DNA of 64,000 bases from Chinchilla lanigera (Eukaryota; Chordata; Mammalia; Rodentia; Chinchillidae): NCBI RefSeq assembly GCF_000276665.1, contig NW_004955423.1, positions 6,880,034 to 6,944,033 of the forward strand, given 5' to 3'. Position numbers and translations under genes: made by a program. Below the pieces are notes generated by a model. The model was given only the letters and a program-made list of their open reading frames with translations. It did no database searches and was not told the origin of the DNA. Below, piece by piece: positions 1-13,331 of the stretch (its first letter is position 1; each line of letters begins with the position of its first letter).

Positions 1-231
1 CGCATGAGGCATTGGGGGGACACACAGACATAAACCATAACATCTGCTAATAGGTGTACAGTCTTCATTTTAAAGACTGAGGTCAGGACCCAGGGCAAGG
101 ATGTATCTGAATGAAGTGAGATGCCAAGTTGTTCCAAGATTTCAAAAGTATGAATTTCAGGAGACAGACGACAAATGCAAAAACTCCAGGAAGGGAATAA
201 ATGAGACTGGCTCAACCCCAACTGGTATTTT

Positions 232-342
232 TAGAGCAGAGTAAGGGCTGAGCGTATAGTTCGGTGGTGTAAGCATCTGCCTGGCAAGCTCAAGGTCCTG
301 AGTTCAATTCCCAGAACCAAAACAAAGAAAATAGAGCAGAGT
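232..342 (+). mobile_element. ID SINE (tRNA-derived) with 11-bp target duplications
   Basis: The body (about 245-331) begins gggctgagcg, has a tRNA-like A box region and a B box region (gagttcaattccc), and ends in an A-rich tail. It is flanked by a perfect 11-bp direct repeat, tagagcagagt, at 232-242 and 332-342, as expected for L1-mediated insertion. ID elements are rodent SINEs derived from a tRNA gene. The A and B boxes differ from the cleaner copy at 38125, so this copy looks older. Confidence 0.85.
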
Positions 343-1039
343 GAAACAGACAGAAAGTATGAGACGGTATTGGGGAGCGATACTGCAATTAAATTTTAAT
401 CTGAGCAAAAGGGGCAGCTATTGCACGATGTTAAATAGGATTGTGTCATAATTTGATTTAATTTTTTAAAAATTTAGCAGAACCTTGGGGAATTGGCTGA
501 AGAGATGTGTGGCTGACATAGTTATAAACTTACTCCTTCTTTCTTTTCTTCTCAGACACAGAACCCCAATTTAAATTATGCATGTTGGTGTCTTCAATAA
601 GACTCCTTTTCCTATACTTACCTTGCAGCCCCCATGAACCATATGGTTATGTTCAGTAAATAAAATATAATCAAAATGGAGATGAGACTTCTAGAAAAGT
701 ACTTAAAGACCACTACAGCTTTTCTTCTTTCCTTTCTTCTTTGGACCTGAAATGTGGACATAATGGCTAATACTTCAACAATGAGATGGTCTTAAGGATG
801 GAGGTCATGTGCTAGAATAAAGGATGGCACTGGAGTGATGGAAGCAAACAGGTGAGAGATGGAAGCCGTGGTGAAAGATAGGTCTTGGGCAACACTAGAG
901 AGTTATCCAAACGACACGGGAATAGTTAATTCCAAACTAACATGTGTGAGAAATAAATATATGGTGTTTAAACCTCTGTTAGTTTTTTAGTAGACAGTGG
1001 AAATCAACTCTAACTCACCTGGGAGGCAAAAGTGAAAGA
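343..1039. other. Non-coding sequence, nothing recognised
   Basis: No repeat, RNA gene or credible coding frame seen. AT-rich sequence. Confidence 0.5.
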
Positions 1040-1660
1040 AGGAGCATGATCAAGAGATTATTGCACCAGTCCATGTGAGATCAGGTTAACATGGATCAAG
1101 GCAAAGGTTAGAAGTGATGAGAGACACAAGATTGATTGCAGATGTAATTCCACCATGATATTAAAAGCATATGCCAATGTATAGTGTCAGGAATTACAGA
1201 GAAAGAACAAAATAAAAGTTAATCTCCAGTTTTCTGGGGTAAGCAAGGGAATAGTAGTTATCCTTTCTGGAAAAAAGGAAGCCCAGGAAATAGTATCTGG
1301 ACCTACACATAATAAGGTTGAAGTCCTCATTTAATATCTATGTGGTCAAGTTGAAATGTCATTTAGATATGGAAGAATGGAGTTCATGGGAAAAGTCTGG
1401 GCTACAGAAATAAATTTGGAAATTGTCAGTACATAAACAACATTACAATCATAAATGAGCTACATAGAGTGAGAGAAAAGAGGCCAGTTATTGAGCCCAA
1501 GGGAGCCCCAACTTTAGAGGCCACAAAAAGGAGGAAGTTAACATCTGAGGAAAAAAAAAAAAAGACAATAAAACTGAGAGAAAACCAGAGGCCACATTGT
1601 AAAAAGGACACTAGTCAAATGTGCAAATGCTGCTGAGAAGCTGATGATAAAAAATAATTC
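1040..1660 (+). repeat. Ancient interspersed repeat, family uncertain
   Basis: Several phrases follow, in order, a high-copy mammalian repeat I know by its wording: a fossil reading like 'sagging alpha' text of the type ttgagcccaagggagccc, then the gene-like stretch caaatgctgctgagaag near 1622. The order and spacing fit, but substitutions are many and I cannot assign the family (an old LINE or LTR-internal fragment is possible). Short frames inside it are not genes. Confidence 0.4.
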
Positions 1661-2985
1661 ATTGATTTGACAAGATGTTTTATTGAGAAGAAATGTGCTC
1701 ATCAGACCTCCTTCTTTTTAGGTATCTTTAGCTAAAACAAGGTCATATATGCTCGGCCCTAGACCAATCATGATTAAATCCCTGGTCTGAGCAAGAGCAG
1801 AGCCTTCCTCAGAATCAACAGATAATCTGCCTTGAAAAAGAATCAGGAACAGATTAGCAGAGAAGTGGGGTCAGGGAAATGGCTGGTGGTTAGGCAATAA
1901 ACAGTGTCTGCCACAGTACTTTGTACTGTTATATAAACATTCCAAATTTCATCCCGGTTCGAGCTGCTCTGGATGGGGGGTGCGGTGGAGGGAAACGAAC
2001 TGGTGCTCTTTTTGCTGTTACCCTTGATCCTCTGATGGGCCGAAGGTCAGGTATTTGTCCACAGTACTACGAATTGCAAAATAATCATTCTGTCTTCAAG
2101 AAGTTCTGCACACCACTGACTTCCAAAACTAAGCAAAGATGTTGCCAAGTGAAAAAAAGGAATCCACTGTGTGGGTTTTTTTCACTCGAGCCACCTGTTT
2201 ATCACCCTCCGGAGAGTAACCTTAGTTTGATCAAATGCATAAATGATTAAGAAAATTACCACCACCAAGTATGAAGAAAAGCAATGCTAAAGATTCTCAA
2301 AAAAGGAATCCAAAAGGCATGACATGATCCTCAAAACCCTGAGTGTCTCAGCTTCTGTTTCTCTATTTTCTGGTAAAAGCCCTCTCACTTTCCTTTATAA
2401 AGTTCCTTAAAGTGAAACATTCCATTGTCATTTGTCTCTAAAACCAAGGCGTGTTATGGGAACTGGTCTCTCTTACTTCCTCTAACTCTGCTGCCATTTA
2501 TGGAAATTGTACTTATAAAATGAGTGGGTGGTATTGGGAAGCTGGGAGCACTGCCTTCTTCACAGGAATTATGATCCTGTGGGACCAGGCCTGGCCTCGT
2601 CCTCACGATCACAGACTAAACATCTAATACCTCTGCCTCCCAAACGCTCCTTTGCTGCCTCTCTTAGTAAAATCTGAAGACATCGAAAGCTGCTGGAGCA
2701 AAACCAATAAGGGGATAATGGTAGAGGACCCACTGTGTGAAGCTTCTCACACAGTGTGTGAGCAGAGCACTTTGTACAGTGGGCAGTGCCAAGGAGGCCC
2801 TCGGTAAATGACAGCAGGTGAGCACAAAAGACTGCAAGGTACACAGTGGTGTCTTGTCCACCAAGCTCTTCTGCTCCAGTCTGAGAAGAGGGAGTTAAGG
2901 GAAAAGAAACATCCAAAGGCAGGAAGAGAATTTGACATGCTATTTGTATCAGCCAGAGAGTGAAGAGACAAAGGAGCTGTACCAG
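1661..2985. other. Non-coding sequence, nothing recognised
   Basis: A 109-codon open frame at 1921-2250 (+) lies here. It has no recognisable domain, no flanking splice structure and no promoter-like context, so I do not call it a gene. No repeat identified. Confidence 0.5.
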
Positions 2986-2989
2986 ATGG

Positions 2990-3180
2990 CAGTGAGTACA
3001 GTGGAAAATCTATCAAATTCCAAAGTGAAAAGAGATATTAGGGATCTTCTGGTTGGAACCTCTCATTTTACAGTGAAGTCAGCGAGGTATGCAGAGGTCC
3101 AGGAATCGGCAGGGATCACACAGCAAGTTAGTGGAAGAGCCTTCTCTAGTTCCCTTTTGCACTCTTATCCCTTCCTCACT
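2990..3180 (-). repeat. Probable MIR-class SINE fragment, degenerate
   Basis: The wording ctcattttacagtgaag followed by ggatcacacagcaagttagt is the antisense core of MIR (attttacag...gtcacacagctagtaag). Strongly diverged, so limits are approximate. Confidence 0.5.
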
Positions 3181-3499
3181 TGATCAGCTGCACCCCCTTC
3201 CCAACGCCAGGACACGATCCAATTTACTGCAGAGTGATTTGTCAGGAGAACAAGTATGAGAAGCCACACAACAGACTGAACCCCCATGTTCAACTTTGTC
3301 TTCTGCACTCATACTTACACTGACCCTTCACTTCTGACTGGAGGTCATTGGAGATGGTTGCCCTGGAATGATAAGCTCAAGTACGTGACTGACACTTTCC
3401 AACAAATCATTCACCACCATCCCCTTTCTCCTCTTTAAGTAGAACCTTGGTTTTGTTTAGGTATCAAAATGCCAAGTGCTTTAGAGGAACCTGAGACCT

Positions 3500-3990
3500 G
3501 CCAGGGCCTCTGGAGGTAAATTATGATTGGTGTAAGCATAAGATATACTTTGCCACTGATTGGTTTGAAAGTAGGCATATGGCCGCCCCGTTCTGACCAA
3601 CGAGATGTGAAAGGAGGTCAGACGCAGGTATTTCCAGGAAAGGTTTCCATGGTCTTTGTTAAAGCAAACAAACAACAAAAAACTGTAGTGGAAGAAACTG
3701 CACATGGCTTCTGACTTTAGATGTTATTACATGAGGATCAGATGCCTGGACCTCCTGCCTAACCCATCTGGTGACCAGGAGGGAGTCACCAGCACACTGA
3801 GGCAGAGGGATTAGGAAGACTGTTAGAACTTGTGACTTTAAGGGCGGGTGATGGGTCCCTGGATTAAACAAATCATGAACTCCCAGTCTCCACCTTCTTC
3901 TTATGTAAGGAGATCAGCCCTATTGTTTTAGACACTTAACTGTGTTTTCTGATGATCACAGCCAAGAGCATCTTAATTATTATAAAGTGA
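3500..3990. repeat. Possible ancient DNA-transposon or LTR fossil
   Basis: Segments such as attggtttgaaagtaggc (3558-3575) and acagccaagagcatctta near 3958 resemble ends of an old mammalian interspersed repeat. Identity and boundaries are uncertain. Confidence 0.3.
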
Positions 3991-5817
3991 GAACCAATTG
4001 ATCTTTAGATTTACAATAACCCTGGTGAGGTTTATTTTGTTTTCTGAGAATAACAACAATGACAAAGAGGTCTGTCCTTAGGATGATGTTTCTGCATTTG
4101 GGCTTTCGCAGTCACAAGGCTCCCTCCCGGCACGATTCTTCCACATGTTATCTCTTAACACTCTTGTTTCCAGGATGCCTATTATTTTTAATGTGGGATT
4201 TCAGCCTCAGCCAGCCCTTGTTTATACCATTAGGACTTAACGTGCCTCGTACCTCTATTGGGTTTCTCTTGTTTCCCACTACTTCAGAAGGCAAGGGATA
4301 CTTAAGAACAATTTGAGACATTAGGAAAGGAAACAAATTCTCAATATCAGTCTTATGGGTACTAATATCTATTTCCCACCAGCTGGATGAGATTTGAGGG
4401 CCTGGTAAGCTCATGATGTATACATTTGAAACTCATAAAGCATTCCCTTTGTTTCATCTATTTGAATAGAGGCAGTAATGCTCTTCCTTCACTGTATATA
4501 GTTATTAAGAGTCCTTTGCTTACGTTAAGGGGGCTTATGGAAGGTTTCGGCCAAACACAAAACCACTTATTAGAACAAACAGAGCTTTTAAAAGAATACT
4601 ATACTCTCATGAATAAACTAGTTTCTGATTGGGTAGAGTTGCAATTTAGCTTTTATCAGTAATTAAGGGCAAGCCATGGAGCAAACTCGTTAGTTGACAC
4701 CAATTACAATTGGTAGACGAACTAATGAGTCCAAGCAAAAAGTTATTTATTTCTAAACTTTTGAAGCATAATTGTTGTGTAAATCGGATAGCACACAAAT
4801 CTTTTCCATACGTGTAGGTTGGTAATTGAGAAATAAAATGGTTACCAAATGTACTCTTTGTCCAGTTTTGTTCTGCAGTTGGTCTCTCTCGGGACTCTTT
4901 AAAGTGTAAGGAAAAGGTGATGTCAACAGCAACGTACTCTGGGCAAACGGAGCCAGGATTAATTAATAGAGATGAAAGGGAAACACTAGACCTTTCTTAA
5001 CCATCGCCTTACAGTCTCCACAGTCAGATACTTGCTGCTCTGCAGATGACCAAACACAGAGTGGAGGATGAGAGCCAGGGCCCAGAGGCCGCCTCGTGTT
5101 TAAAAACAAAACAAAACAGGAGAATGCAGAATGAGCCTCCACTCTGTCTCATTTCCAGAGTGTAGTCTTTAAAATGAGGAACTCTCAAGAGCTTTTCCCT
5201 TTGAAGTTTAATATGCGGGGCTTTACATCAATATAACATTTTAAATGTGCTAAACAAATTAGTCTCTGGTTACAAAAGTTTTGAGACATTTGCAAGTCGC
5301 TGTCTAACTAAATGTAATATGTGCCGGCAAAGTTGATCGTGCAGTTGCTCGTTTAGAAGAATGCACATTTGGAATGATTAATAAATAAACCAGCTTCCCA
5401 TCGCTTCATCCTCTGTGTTTACTTGAAGGCAATCTACTTTTAAAAGACATTAATATTCTTGGAATTATTATTAGAATAATTGCTTTTACTCCTCTCAGAA
5501 CACACATTTTTTCTCATTTCCCTTCAACACAGACAGCTTTTCACTCAGATATAAACTTCCCATTATTATTCCCTACCCCCAAAAATGAAGAATAGGAATT
5601 ATACACTTTTCACTAAGGAATAATTAATTTGTCTCAAGTATTAGAACAGAGAATTGTAGAGTGACTTTGAATGGTAGTCTCTGAGGAGTAGCATTGTTTG
5701 TTCTCTCCAGTCTTTAATGAGCTTTAGTAAATGGCCAGGAAAAATTACCTTCTTTCTGTAATATGAGAGAGGCGAAGAATGAAGGAAGCTATAGAATCCC
5801 TAAGAGAAAAGGGAACA
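3991..5817. other. Non-repetitive AT-rich sequence, possible conserved non-coding block at 4980-5640
   Basis: No repeat family recognised. The part from about 4980 to 5640 holds many TAATTA/ATTAATA-type homeodomain core sequences (for example attaattaat near 4958, gattaataaataa near 5377, aataattaat near 5621) and no repeat, which is the look of a conserved enhancer. Conservation cannot be seen from one sequence, so this is inference. Confidence 0.3.
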
Positions 5818-5905
5818 TGCACACACACACACACACACTCAAGCACCCGCATGCACACACACACACGCACATGCACACACACACACACACACGAATGCAC
5901 ACCTC
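5818..5905. repeat. (CA)n microsatellite, interrupted
   Basis: About 88 bases of CA dinucleotides interrupted by tcaagcacccgcatg and similar short breaks. A 73-codon open frame through it is only His/Thr-rich translation of the repeat. Confidence 0.9.
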
Positions 5906-7019
5906 CCTCACAACAGCACTCAGTCGCTTAGGAGAACACAGTTCTCCTTTAGACTTATTTGAGGACAAGAGATCTAGTTACTAAGTGCATTAAACCAGAG
6001 GCATGTGCCTAATTTGTATTGATTATTGTTATAGTTACCACTGTTGAATCTGCTGGGGAAACTATCCATCCTATAATTCCATTGGGCTGGATATTCGTTA
6101 CACCGCCATGTTACATTTCTCTCCTCCTTAATGACTGGAAAAGAATTAGGACTGGGGCTTGAACAGAAATTAGCTGCAAAGAAACTGCCCTTCCCCCACA
6201 GGTCGCTGAACTCTATAAAAAGAGGCCCTGATTATAAAGGTCCTACCCTAAAAGACAAATGACTTTTATAAAGAGCCAGATCCTTTTTCCCAGGTTGACT
6301 TAGGCCTCTGGGCTTGCACAGGGAGCTGCCTAGCCTTGTCCTCAAGTAGTGGAAATCTTTTTAGTCTAAAGTTCCTTGGTCGAGGAGGATTCATGCTTGC
6401 TGAATGGTGGTCTGCAAGGAAGACTGTGCAGGAGACCACCAAAGCCAAAGAAGGGGAAACTATGTCTTTCCTGCCCTCAATCTTGTACTGGGCTTTAGAG
6501 GACCTTGAAACAGCGTAGCTCTTCTCTGCCAGAGTTTGGAACCAACTGAAACACAACACAGGGACAAGGTGGTTAGGGAGGGGTCCCAAATCACCCTCAG
6601 ACTGAAGGGGTCGGTATCTGCCCACATGGCTTTCACCTGCGGGCTGGCGGTACTGTGACAGCAGGCAGCCCCACTACGCTCCACTGGGCCGGGACCCATA
6701 GCAGAGGCCAGAGAGAGCTCAGGGCCTAGTGCCTTGCCCTCAGGAAAGAAGAGATCAGACTGCTCGCTCCAGTCTCATCTCAAGCATCTATCATCTCCAT
6801 GCACAGCACGGGGAGGTATCCTGGGGGTCAGTCTAGCTCTACGTAGGCCTGCTTTTCCTGGATTGCATGTGTTCTCCTTTCTTCACCAATACTCACCAAC
6901 CTTGAAGTTTGTGAAAAATAGCAAGTCCCTAAACTGACACTTTGACAAGTCTGGCTGCCACTAAAAATGCAATGACTGATAGAAAAAAGGAAACCCCACA
7001 TGGATTTCGGTCCTCCTTC
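5906..7019. other. Non-coding sequence, nothing recognised
   Basis: Overlapping short frames on both strands around 6266-6700; none shows a family motif. No repeat identified. Confidence 0.5.
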
Positions 7020-7155
7020 TTACTGGTTTTTACCATTTCCTTAACCTCCCTGAGTTACAGAATGCTCATCTATGAAATGGGCTAATGCCACTGCTGGTGA
7101 ACTGCGAGGCCACCGTGTTGGCGCAAGGCCTCATCCTTAGTAAATGTGCATGACT
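7020..7155 (+). repeat. MIR SINE fragment
   Basis: The order ccttaacctccctgag, then tcatctatgaaatggg, then a 3' part with agtaaatgtgcatga matches sense MIR (cttaacctctctgag...tcatctgtaaaatggg). Confidence 0.6.
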
Positions 7156-7199
7156 TCTGCTCACACTTAGCTACAAGGAGAAGACAACAATAGCTTCTA

Positions 7200-7430
7200 A
7201 TTGTGGAACGCTTAAGTTGGTAAATGCTTCAATATAAATATTATACAAGAACTATAGGATTGCGTGATTCTCACACTACTTCTCCTATGGCAGGAATTAT
7301 ATTTGCTTTATAGATGAGGAGACAAAAACTCAGAATATAAGTGATTGTTCAAGATCATTTAACTAGGAATCGATGGAATTTTGATGCGAATATGAGTTTT
7401 TGGCCTCTGAATCTGACTTATCAATAGGTT
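7200..7430 (-). repeat. MIR SINE fragment
   Basis: Antisense MIR core: tttatagatgaggagacaaa, then caagatcatttaactagg, then an atgagtttttggcctctga end. Diverged. Confidence 0.6.
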
Positions 7431-8109
7431 TTTATAACACTGAAAAACTAAAAACAGCATCCCTGAAAGCAGACGAGGCAAAAACTGGCAGCTCGAGGGC
7501 TTCATCCAGCAGCCATATGTGTTTTGTTTAGCTGACAGAGTTTCTTAATATTTTGAATTTTTTGCTAACATTTAAAAATTGGGATATTACGTGTAAGTAT
7601 TTGGATTTACAGATTCTTTGCAAAACCAAAAGGTCTGGATCCAGTATGTTCATGTGACTACCACCAAGTAGGCCTGGTACCCTGGGAAAGCTACCCTTTC
7701 GCCCTCCCTCAAGAATCAGTGTGGCAACAGCTTTCTCAGAGTGTGCTGAGAATTACAGCAGATAAAGCATTCGAAATGTTAAGAGTAGTCCGTGGCCCAC
7801 AGGATCAACCTTAGGTGTTATTTTTTATTCTACTTATTGCCGTCTGCCAGCAAAATGGTGGTTGAGGATTTTCCCAGAGCCCTGCAAACTGTACTTAGAT
7901 TTGAAGCAATCCAAAATAGAAGTGTTGTTTTATTCGGACATACAAAGCCAAAATTGGTTCTCATACAGAAAGCAAAGCTTAACCCGGCATGAATGGTTGA
8001 GCTGCTCCAGCTGAGGTTCTGAGGAAAAGATTTGTCAAGTCTCACATTTATGATATTTAAGGTAAACAAGCAAGAAACTTAACTCAAGCTGCTATGTTGC
8101 CTGCCTTGC
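7431..8109. other. Non-coding sequence, nothing recognised
   Basis: Short overlapping frames only, no repeat identified. Confidence 0.45.
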
Positions 8110-8245
8110 TAGGAAAGCAGACAGGGAAGAAAGGAGTGAGGGGCGGGGTGTGGGGAGAGAACTTTGGTTTTCCTCAACCTAAAGAAGCGAGAGAGGGAGG
8201 GACAGAGGAAAGAAGAGAGAAGAGAATGAAAGAAAAGAAACACAA
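8110..8245. repeat. Purine-rich (GA) low-complexity tract
   Basis: Two purine-rich runs (about 8110-8160 and 8185-8245) around a short mixed stretch; simple low-complexity DNA. Confidence 0.6.
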
Positions 8246-10839
8246 ATCTTGAAGGTTGTTCTGAATACTGAGGAAGGTGACTTACTGGTGCTGCCAGGAT
8301 AGTTTAGAGCTGCTATGCCCTCTGGTAGCAACTTGCATTTTGCTTTGTTTTGTTTTCAAAAACTTCAAAGTTTCTCCAGGCTTCCTCCTCAATTAGAACA
8401 AATGTCAGTAACATGCTGGAAGAAAATTTGTTTAGAGATGTATGTATGGTTGAAAATTGCACATTACACATGCCCCATGCATGATTTTCCACTAAATTTT
8501 TAACGATGCACAGAGGTACACGGTTCCAGAGAGATGAGAGAATCTGAATGTATATATCTGGTGCTTTGCACGTTGACATAAACACAGCTGCTTTTATACA
8601 TTTGAGAACATTTGTGTTTATTTGAATGTGTGATGGGGAGGTCATCAAAATGAACACACTCGTTGTGTTTATTTGAATCTCACATCGCTCATAAGAATAC
8701 ATGCCGTGTTTGAATATGCAGTCAAACACTAGCTTCTTTAAAAGGGAAATCAAACCCCAAAAGGCAGTTCAGTTCAAAACCCCATTAATGCTGCATTAGA
8801 GGTAAAATTCCATTCACATGAAAGCCAGGGAATTTGGAGGTAAAGGTTTTCAACAGCCATTTCACTTCTACTAGCTGGGTAGACGTGCACAATTTCTTTC
8901 TATTACCTTACCATAGAACATAGAATTTTACAATAGAAAAGAAGAGAAGAAAGTAGAAAAAAAACAATACTAGTACTAAGAACCAAAATATGTTTGCAAG
9001 GTACTAAGAAATGATATAATATTATAGCATCGATAGCATGTTGTTATTTTGTGGTAGTGACTGAAGATTCTGGTTTGTGGAAATGGGTGATGGTTATGAT
9101 GACAGGATTATTTGAATGCATGTTTTAGTATCACTTCTACAGATATAAGGATAATCTGATCTCCCCCACCCACAAAAAAGCTGGGAAAGTACTGATGCAA
9201 CCCAGGAGTATTTACAAGTAAGTGTGTTGGAGTTGATCTACTTAAGTAGAAGCTAGTGTCAAATTCAGCTGCCTATGACACACAATGTTTTGTACATTTC
9301 GAGAGGAAAAGCAACATTAAAATTCAACCTCCAAGACTTTGAAGCATGTGCAAGAGAATGGTTGGAAACACAATGCCTTCTCTACTGTTGTTCTTATAAA
9401 GATAAAGCCTCTCTCTGTTTGGCTATGGCAGCTTTTTAAATTCGTCCTCCACCACATTGGTAAGAGTACTTGGGTTGTCATGAACTGAGGCATCTGCCAT
9501 TAGAATCTTCAGTATTCAATTCACAAAGCTCGTTACCTGTGGTTTTCTTTGGGAACAAAATATGAAAAGCAAATAAATAAACAGAAGGGAGGAAAAGGGA
9601 ACACCGAACAGCAAGATGAGGTTCCTCTGGAAATTAAATAGCAGATGCAGGCGATTGAACAACAAGAAAAAGTGTGTGTTTCTGTTTGGCTTATGAGAGC
9701 TGACAAGATTACAGCCGACGGTGGTTTGGCTGGAGAGTTGGAATTTTATTGTACAGTATTAATTAAAGCCGGAGGGAGTGGGATACAGGGAACAGGAGGT
9801 GAGCCCGTATTTCTACTGAGCCACGGAACACTAGGGTTTGGCCACCAGGCAAGACTTCAAATATGTGAAAAACTTTCAAAATACAAAGACATAAAAAGAT
9901 CTTTAAAGGCCCATGTTGTTGTCATAACAGAACATGCTTAGCATAGCATACCGTCTCCACTGGTTCCCCATTAGGACAATTACAAAACTCAGAACTGCTT
10001 GACTTGTTAAATTAGATAAGATCAGACTGATTGAGACCAGAAGCAACATCTATTCCTCTTTTGCATTTTCATCAACTGCAGCTATGTCTTTGTCTCTCTA
10101 CTAGGATGTGTTTTTGTCTACCTAAAACATTACTACTAACTTGCGGTGTGTTACTCCCTTCATGTTAACACTTTTAAAAAGAAAGTTTCAGAAATAACAA
10201 ATGGAAAGCGGGGAGGCGTGGCATTTTTAAATCAAGCATTTTTGTGAGTTTTATGTGGAAAATGAGCAAGACTATCTCAAACCTCTCCTTTGATGAGGCC
10301 CCACATATACAAAGGGATCAAACTCCACATAGACAAAAGGATTTTTCCCCCTGACTTTGGAGTGATATCTTGTTACACTAATGGCTCTTGACAGCTATCA
10401 TAAGACCCTTCATTTACAATCTTCAGAACTGGGAGAGCTAAACTCTGCCATTTTAAACCCAATGTCCCCTGATCAGAAACATGCAAGCTCGCCTTCTGCT
10501 ATAGAAAGGACATGGACCAAGGTAAGAGAAACCAGCGTCCATTTAAGTGAAACAAGAAGTGAGAAAGCCATATGTCTGATAAGATCTCACTTAGAAAAAA
10601 ACAGAAAGCTTCTAGACCGAGGTGTCTGTGATGGTCTTTCTTATTCATTAACTATATTTAGTGTTTTCCTATACTAAAACATGAATAACACTTAAAACAT
10701 GAAAAATGTCTTTTAAGTACTTTTCAAATACAGAGATTTTCAAAACTAATGACTTGATGCAGATCTGTTCCACCCCTCACAATAACTCACTCAAGGACAC
10801 AGCTCACTCATCCCAGAGGTTCTTGAATAGTAAATAGAA
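8246..10839. other. Non-repetitive sequence, nothing recognised
   Basis: 2.6 kb without a recognisable repeat. A 146-codon frame (8313-8753, -) has no domain-like sequence. The phrase tgtgtttatttgaat occurs twice (near 8613 and 8665), probably by chance or as an old local duplication. Confidence 0.45.
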
Positions 10840-10990
10840 TAAATCTCCTTGAGCTCGGTACCATTTTCATTTCTATTTCACAGATAAAACAAGTGGGAAT
10901 TCCAATGGTGACCTCCTCAGTCTCTCACGACAGTAAATGGAGGGAACCAGGTGGAAACTAGGTCCTTTGGCAGATATGAGCCCCCCTCCA
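10840..10990 (-). repeat. Probable MIR SINE fragment
   Basis: Antisense MIR-like order: accattttcatttctatttc acagataaaac, then later an aactaggtcc end. Diverged, limits approximate. Confidence 0.45.
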
Positions 10991-11029
10991 AAGGTTTGGA
11001 AAATGTTCTATCATTTGTCAAAGTTGTAC

Positions 11030-11130
11030 TTGTCTTTCTAATAATCCAGCAAGATATATAGTACTTCCTACCTCCATGTTAAAGATGAGGAAGACACAGT
11101 AGCCCACAGAGAATGGTGTGGCCATGCTCT
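11030..11130 (-). repeat. Probable MIR SINE fragment
   Basis: taataatccagcaagatata followed by ccatgttaaagatgaggaag is the antisense MIR arrangement. Confidence 0.5.
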
Positions 11131-11319
11131 TTCAGCTGGGGTATGGCCAAGAAGAACTTCACCCAAGCTCAGATTCTGAGCCACAGCTCTTTCTCCTGCC
11201 TAGCTGGACTGACTACAGGCAAGACACCAGGGCATATCACAGGTTGCCACTGACTGGAGGATCAGGACACTTGTACTTAGCTTCTGCCCTTCCCTTCATT
11301 CTAGAGCCAGAATGACAGG

Positions 11320-11530
11320 ATTGGAATCTGGCCTCATCACTTAGCACCTAGGTAAATCTGAGCAGGCTTTTTCTACTTTCTCAGCCTCAGTGTCCACATT
11401 TGTAAAATGGGGATAATGATAGATCTGTCTCTTAGGGTTGATTAAGAACTAAAGGAATTAACACACATTTCATACTTAAAACAGTTTCTGGCCTCTGGTG
11501 TTATGTAACCCTTAGGTATTATTAAGAACT
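11320..11530 (+). repeat. MIR SINE
   Basis: Clear sense MIR order: ggcctcatcacttagcac, ctcagcctcagtgtccacat, ttgtaaaatggggataatga, gggttgattaag, and the 3' tail with ttattaagaacttttattat. Confidence 0.75.
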
Positions 11531-12852
11531 TTTATTATTAACAGTATAGAAGGGCAATCTGTTTCACTTAACTACAGTGAGTGTGTTAGTAAGTAAAAGT
11601 TAAACCATGCTATTAAATGATTGCTGCATACTGTGGCCAGTTGAAAGCTCCGAGGTGAGCCTGACCTCTGTCAGGAAGGGAGACTAAACATACTATTTGA
11701 AAGGTGTTAAAGACACATAGCTTCAATGGAGACAGTCTCCTTGAATTAATTAGAAGGATTGAAAGAAGTTTAAACAGAGTGATTTTCTCACTAAGCAAAT
11801 CATTACACTCTGCCCAAGAATCACCCAAATCACCTTAAATGTAATGCCCCATCCTTAGGACACTCTGATACACAGTTCTTAATTATGGGACAATGTGTGC
11901 ATTATTTCAAGGATGGGAATGCAAAACTGATTAGTTAGGTGTAGAATCCTGAATCTCATTCTTTTGGTTCCAGGAGGTTGCAGAAATCTGGCATATGAGT
12001 GGAATCTTGCTCTTTCCTGCAGTGCAGCAGGGAAGAGGACAGGTGACCAGTTATTCTGTTTCTTGCTTACCTTGTCCATCACCTTACCTGCATTCTCTGC
12101 TTCCCACTGGGCTCCCAAGCCCAAGGATAATGCCCAGGATGAGGAGAATCAGCTCCCTTGTGGGCACCAAAAACAAGGTTGCCTAGTCTCCCTGGTCCCT
12201 AGCTACCATCTTCTTCCCAGTGATCGGCTTGTTCTAGCGTCATAACCATAAGGTACAAAACAAGAGCCTGGGTGCAGGAGAAGGAGAGAGCAAACTTCCC
12301 AGCCCACAGCAGCAGGAGGCTCCAGAGAACTAGATAGGTGACAGGGGACCAGCCCTCCATGGGGTCCGGCCCAGAACCTCAGCGAGTGATAAAGTATAGC
12401 TTCCGTTCTCCCTCTCTCCCTCCCTCTGCCCCTGCCTTTCTCTCCTTAGGGCAGGGCTAGATGGCTGCCTGGATAGGATTTCAGGATTCCTGGGTCCCTG
12501 GGTAAAAAACCACCCACGTTTGCCCCAGTGTTTCATAATAAATTCTAGCCCTTTCTTGGCATTTCCCAAAAGAAGTACACATCCCAAATATTTGTCTGTG
12601 ACCCTGGGAACACCAGGCCCTGCGGTCGGTTGTGGTCGGGGCGCTGGTGCAGATAGCAGGCGGCTTCATCCAGTGTGGAGCTGGTGGAGTGCTTTGCAGA
12701 AAAGCTTCCTGAAGGGGCCTTTGTGCTGGAGTTTTTGCTTCTGTTACCCATTCTTTAAATCAGATGGGAGAATAAGGAAGTCCATCATCATAACTTATGG
12801 AAGTACCCTGGCCCAGACACAGGTACCTGTCAGTGTTGGGGAGGGTGGCTCT
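11531..12852. other. Non-coding sequence, nothing recognised
   Basis: Contains a short pyrimidine-rich tract (about 12400-12450). Several overlapping short frames on both strands; none supported. Confidence 0.45.
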
Positions 12853-13119
12853 NNNNNNNNNNNNNNNNNNNNNNNNNNNNNNNNNNNNNNNNNNNNNNNN
12901 NNNNNNNNNNNNNNNNNNNNNNNNNNNNNNNNNNNNNNNNNNNNNNNNNNNNNNNNNNNNNNNNNNNNNNNNNNNNNNNNNNNNNNNNNNNNNNNNNNNN
13001 NNNNNNNNNNNNNNNNNNNNNNNNNNNNNNNNNNNNNNNNNNNNNNNNNNNNNNNNNNNNNNNNNNNNNNNNNNNNNNNNNNNNNNNNNNNNNNNNNNNN
13101 NNNNNNNNNNNNNNNNNNN
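12853..13119. other. Assembly gap (267 N)
   Basis: An unbroken run of N. Apparent open frames crossing it are artefacts of the unknown bases. Confidence 1.
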
Positions 13120-13331
13120 GGATTTGAAGCATTTTCACAACTTCTTGTTTTGTTGAGGTGAAGACTACAAGAATCTATGCCTTTCTCTCCAGCCTCATCT
13201 GTTCTTGCCCCTTTTCCCATGGTGCTCTCACAACTCAACCCAGGATGCGTTCACTCCCTTCAAGGCACTGTCTATGAGAGCTCCTCCATCTCCTTATGAT
13301 CACTGAGCCAGGCTCTCCACGGTCCATGGCG

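Noticed and set aside
8613..8680. Twice-occurring tgtgtttatttgaat as a duplicated regulatory motif
   Set aside because: Only 15 bases, AT-rich, with no further similarity around it; chance is adequate.
8313..8753. 146-codon minus-strand frame
   Set aside because: Low-complexity residue pattern from AT-rich DNA, no family resemblance.
12520..13238. Long apparent frames across the N run (213, 147, 119 and 102 codons)
   Set aside because: Their length comes from unknown bases being read as open; the real sequence on each side contributes few codons.
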